Shown piece by piece: positions 59,486 through 64,000 of a DNA stretch of 64,000 bases; positions within the stretch are counted from its first letter, which is position 1, and every line of letters starts with the position of its first letter. A model generated the notes under the pieces. That model worked only from the letters and a program-made list of their open reading frames with translations. It had not been told where the DNA came from and ran no database searches. Source of the stretch: Rutidosis leptorrhynchoides (taxonomy: Eukaryota > Streptophyta > Magnoliopsida > Asterales > Asteraceae); contig NC_092333.1 of NCBI RefSeq assembly GCF_046630445.1, positions 6,878,501 to 6,942,500 on the forward strand. The letters are read 5' to 3'. The position numbers and the translations under genes were made by a program.

Positions 59486-61150
59486 TAATATCCCGTCCTA
59501 ATCCATCCGGACGAATACATTACAATTGATAACATCGCGAGGTACTTGACCTCTATATGATACATTTTACAAACATTGCATTCGTTTTTGAAAAGACAAT
59601 CTTTCATTACATCGAAAGTTGACGGCATGCATACTATTTCATAATATATCCAACTATAATTGACTTAATAATAATCTTGATGAACTCAACGACTCGAATG
59701 CAACGCCTTTTGAAATATGTCATGAATGACTCCAAGTAATATCTCTAAAATGAGCAAATGCACAGCGGAATATTTCTTTCATACCTGAGAATAAACATGT
59801 TTTAAAGTGTCAACCAAAAGGTTGGTGAGTTCATTAGTTTATCATAATCATTCATCATTTTAATAGACCACAACATTTCCTTTATTTAATAATCATACAC
59901 TCGCAAGTGCTTAAAAAATCATTCATATGGATTGAACACCTGGTAACCGACATTAAAATAATGCATATAGAATATCCCCAAAACAGAAATCCATCTGTAT
60001 AATATAAACTCGAAGTACTAAAGCATACCATTTTCCAGTATGGGGGGAGTCAGGGCCCGTAGATCTACCTTTAGGATTCGCGTCAATTAGGGTGTCTGTT
60101 CCCTAATTCTTAGGTAACCAAGCTAAAATGGGTGATATTCGATTTCGATAATCCAACCATAGAATGTAGTATCGATTACTTGTGTCTATTCCGTAAAACA
60201 TTTATAAAAGCAGCGCATGTATTCTCAGTCCCAAAAATATATATTGCAAAAGCATTTAAAAAGGGAGCAAATGAAACTCACAATACTGTATTTTATAGTA
60301 AAAATACATATGACGATATTGAACAATGCAGGGTTGGCCTCGGATTCACGAACCTATATCATTTGTATATTTATTAATACATATATTTGTAATCGAACAA
60401 ATCTATATATATTTAGTTATGTATTAAAATTAATGTTCTTATATATAATTTTTATTGGTATTTATAATATCTTATAATACTTATTTGGTATATAAATTAA
60501 TTAACATTATATTAATGTAAATAATATTATATTAGTTAAAATATAATATTAAGTAATATTAGTATACTTATGTAAAAAAAAATACATTTTTATATAAATT
60601 TCTTTTGTATATAAAATAATAGTTATAATAATAATATTAGAATAAGGATAATAATAAAAATTGTAATATTAATAACCATAATGATAGTAATAATTTTTAT
60701 AGATAATAATGATAAGATAAAAATGATAGTTTTCATGAAAATAATAATTTTGATAATTTTTAATTATAATGACACTTTTCTTTAATAATGTAATGATAAT
60801 AATAATAACAGTGTTAATAATAATAAGTTTTATCATAAACTTCGTGTTTAATTTGTAGACTTATAACTATAGTTTCTGTAATTTCAACATAACAACTTTT
60901 ATTATTAATTTCATACTACAGTTGTTATTAACATGTTAGTAACCATAATAATTGATAATAACAATAGTAATACAATACTAATAATGATATTAATAAAAAT
61001 GTTGATATTGTTAATAATTTTACTTATGTTAATAATAATAATAATCATAATCATAATAATACCAGTAATACATATTGTAGTAATAATAATATAATGATAA
61101 TAATTATAATTTATAATGCTAATAATAACATAACAATAATAACAATAATG

Positions 61151-61155
<5 letters not shown>

Positions 61156-61192
<37 letters not shown>
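61156..61192. repeat. (AAT)n microsatellite
   Basis: An AAT/ATA array of about 36 bp beside the tRNA-like module, as in the other LTRs of the group. Confidence 0.85.
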
Positions 61193-61197
<5 letters not shown>

Positions 61198-61239
61198 GAT
61201 ATTGACAATAAATAAATAAAAAGACTACCTCAAGAAGTA

Positions 61240-61310
61240 AAGTAAAAATATTGCCCATGCCGGGTCTCGAACCCGCAACCTCCAGTATGCCCGCAAACCC
61301 CTTTACCACT
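61240..61310 (-). promoter_or_regulatory. tRNA-like Pol III module in the right-edge LTR
   Basis: On the minus strand an A-box-like TGGTAAAGGGG is followed by B box GGTTCGAGACC (61263-61273) in a CGGG/CCCG stem, then a short T-run. It has the same place and order as in the other four LTRs. Confidence 0.55.
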
Positions 61311-62678
61311 CTTTCATTTACTTTCTTTCTGTTTTAATTCGTAACCATATTTATTTAACCCAACTATCTGTGTTCTTATATCCTTCTTCTTCTTCAACAA
61401 TTAACTCAATCGATTCTTTACTCATTTTAATCTTAAAAGTATTTACAGGTTGATTTTTTGTTTCAATAACTAACACGTAACAACTAGTTATGATTAACCG
61501 AAGTTAACAAAATAAAAAATAAAAAAATAAAATAAAGAAAACAGAAAGAAAGAGTTGTTGCTGTTCGACGGTATTAAGAAAAAAAATTGATTTCGAATTT
61601 GATAATGTTTTTGCCAAAGATCGTAACACGAAATATATTTGAAATCGAACCTAAAAACTTTTTCAAACATTAATTGAACTTGAAACCTAAAGACAAGTTC
61701 GAATTTCTTTATGAACAAATTCGTTGACTTTTTGAAAAATAAGTTTGACTCGTAAATTCGATCTTGTTTTGAAGAATTTGAATTTCATATTTCACAGATA
61801 GTTTTAATGGAAGATTCCTAACACAATGGTATTTATGGATTTTGCTATATGGTTCGAAATTGAATTAAGAAGAAAAAGAAAACGTATAGAGGACAGAAAA
61901 AGAAGAAAACAGAAGAAAAAAAAATCGCTGTGCTCTCCAATCTCAATCTGGTTTTTCTGTTTCAACTTGTAGTGATAACAAATCACTATATGGACGTTCC
62001 AAATAATAGAATCGATTAGCTGTAAACAAAAATTGGTGGGATTGGTCGACAATACCTCACGAGGGTGCAGGAACAGAAGGAAACAAAACAGATTAAAACA
62101 AAAAACAAAATATACGCCTGATATATATCTATTTCTATATATTTATTATTTTAGTTTTTAATAATTAATAATTTTATTAATAATAATAATATTGATATTA
62201 TTATTAATAATTAATAATAATAACATAGACATACTAATAATAATGATAATATTAAGAGAAATAATAATATGTCTCAATAACAATAATTTTTAGTGAAATT
62301 TATAATAATAATATTATTGATAATTATTATAATAATAATACTAATTTTATTAATATTAATAATATTATTAGTAAAAATAAATTATTTATATCACATTTCA
62401 TATCTATATATAATATCTTAAAAATAGTTATACTAATAACACTAGTATCGATATTATTATTAAAAGTAATAACAACATTGTTATAACAATTATAACTAAT
62501 ATATTAGTATTACAATTTATGGATTATGTATTATAACTATATAATAGGTTATATAGTAATGAGTATTATATATTTTAATAGTAATAATATTTAATTATAA
62601 TGAAGATATAACAAGTTACATGTTTTCAATATTAACAATACATATATTGATATTAGTGATAATAAAAGCAATTATAAC

Positions 62679-62682
<4 letters not shown>

Positions 62683-62742
<60 letters not shown>
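62683..62742. repeat. (TA)n microsatellite
   Basis: An uninterrupted TA array of about 58 bp in the right-edge LTR. Confidence 0.9.
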
Positions 62743-62745
<3 letters not shown>

Positions 62746-63078
62746 CTATTTAATCATGGAATTATAATAACATATACATATTTAAATATATTAACAATAC
62801 TTAATTATTCTAATTGTTATTTTACATTTTAAATTCTAATTATTTAAAGTATACATTATTAAATCAAAATATTATATATTCTAATGTTTATATTTATATA
62901 ATATATACATATTTATTTACAAATAATTGTTCGTGAATCATCGAGCACAGTCAGAGTGTCAATTGAATATATGAAACAGTTCAACTTTTCGAGACTCAAC
63001 CTAACAGACTTTGTTTATCGTGTCGAAATCATATAAAAATTACGTTTAAATTTGGTTGAAAATTTCCCGGTCGTCACA

Positions 63079-63110
63079 GTACCTACCCGTTAAAGAAATT
63101 TCGTCCCGAA
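63079..63110 (-). promoter_or_regulatory. Primer-tract box before the reverse LTR
   Basis: On the minus strand GGGACGAAATTTCTTTAAC then GGGTAGGTAC stops exactly at the LTR start, as at 11871-11900. Confidence 0.75.
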
Positions 63111-64000
63111 ATTTGATCGAGGTCGTCATGGCTAACAATAAGAATGTTTTCATGATGAATCTGAGTTGTTAAATAGAGTTTTATCACTATTAATTAATAT
63201 AGATAAAACGATTTGATTACTCGAAGCGTACGAATGAAGCTATCTCTAAATAGTGAAATGAGATAAGCAAGTTTCATCATAACTTTTCACTAGTCATAGT
63301 TGAATTTAGAACGATAAGGTGTGTCTTAACTTTTGACGTTGTCTTGATTGAATTCCGGAATTCAAGGGATTCAAAGAAAATCTTCGAAATCTAAAAGATT
63401 TTATTCTTCGACGAATAATGAAATTAAGATCTCTATATTTAAATACGATGATCTGCCTCGATTACTCTGTCTGATATTTCCATTATAAATTTAAACTTTT
63501 TCCGTTCCATTATTTTCACCGTCCTTATTCTTTCTTCCTCGATTCATACTTTCAAAAGATTGTGAAAATGCTCAATCCAGTTCTGGTTCTTGACATTTTC
63601 CTAGTTATCGTATCTGTCATTCTTCTTTTCCATTTACCACCGGAGGAATCTATTCACTTCTACTATTACCTTGGGGTTATAGTATTTATAATTCTCCCGT
63701 GTCTTTATATTGCTATACGCATTGATATACACGGTTTGTAATGGTTATCGGGCTTTTATTTTCCCCTTATCTTTTCGAGTCTCATGCTTTTATTTCCTCT
63801 TCCTGACTTCAAGTCAAACGAATAATGGTCCAGAATTCGTAGATATGAAATTCTAAATGAACATAGCTAATTTTCTAGGAGAGATATTGTAATAGCACGA
63901 TCTTGATTGGTTAAATTACCCGGATTCAATAGAGGAGATAGAACTATCAAGAAAATATGTTTCTTGATATGTTTTTAGATTAGGTAGAATGTAAGAGTCG

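Larger units (their letters stand above)
59490..64000 (-). mobile_element. Second LARD-group element, reverse, running off the right edge
   Basis: On the minus strand the internal region (64000-63079) leads through the primer-tract box into a 3' LTR that starts TGTGACGACC at 63078 and ends about 59490. About 920 bp of internal sequence match the 3' end of the internal region of the element at 3393-16460, so both belong to one family or close subfamilies. The LTR is about 3.59 kb. Its terminal bases differ from the TCATGAAA seen in two other copies, so the last few bases are uncertain. The rest lies outside the window and wholeness cannot be judged. Confidence 0.85.

Overview
The window is plant nuclear DNA, very AT-rich and mostly transposable elements. 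The repeats look like those of Asteraceae: Ty3/gypsy LTRs of 3-4.6 kb opening with TGTRAYGACCC, a LINE whose ORF1 carries an RRM, and PIF/Harbinger ORFs of the Myb/SANT type. The Asteraceae placement is an inference from repeat style, not a proof. One host gene looks intact: a single-exon G-type lectin S-receptor-like serine/threonine kinase at 30141-32552 (+). No rRNA gene, functional tRNA gene or CRISPR array was found.

Left part (1-19957): the 3' end of a Ty3/gypsy element with a 3.06 kb LTR; an old LTR of a second family (LTR-B), split by insertion; inside it a young, complete, non-autonomous LARD-like element (3393-16460) with two 4.56 kb LTRs, an initiator-Met primer site, a 5-bp target duplication and no pol; then a diverged 3' LTR half related to the LARD.

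Centre (20327-29786): a full-length but dead L1-type LINE with an 11-12 bp target duplication. A reverse-oriented solo LTR of the LARD group (21594-25124), with its own 5-bp duplication, splits ORF1. The kinase gene starts about 355 bp beyond the LINE tail. After it come two Helitron-like repeats, a duplicated unidentified gene-like module with a 304-bp CACTA MITE in one copy, and a head-to-head inverted pair of decayed alpha-tubulin-like genes (38505-40995).

Right part (45402-64000): a PIF/Harbinger derivative carrying only the Myb/SANT ORF, a dead Harbinger transposase, another Harbinger-like short element, and a nested structure at 50309-58168. That structure has long terminal inverted repeats holding telomere-like tracts, CACTA-like inner ends, a possible captured gene fragment and a Ty1/copia element. 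The window ends in a second, reverse-oriented LARD-group element running off the edge.

The most interesting signals lie in the LTRs. (1) A tRNA-like Pol III promoter module (A box, B box, T-run) sits about 1.5-1.9 kb from the LTR 3' end in five LTRs. (2) A short hairpin block is shared by three LTR families and shows a compensatory base-pair change. (3) Two independent insertions have LTRs ending TG...AAA instead of TG...CA, each flush with a perfect 5-bp duplication. (4) An internal exact copy of the primer-tract sequence lies within the LARD. The tubulin inverted repeat could make hairpin RNA if transcribed.
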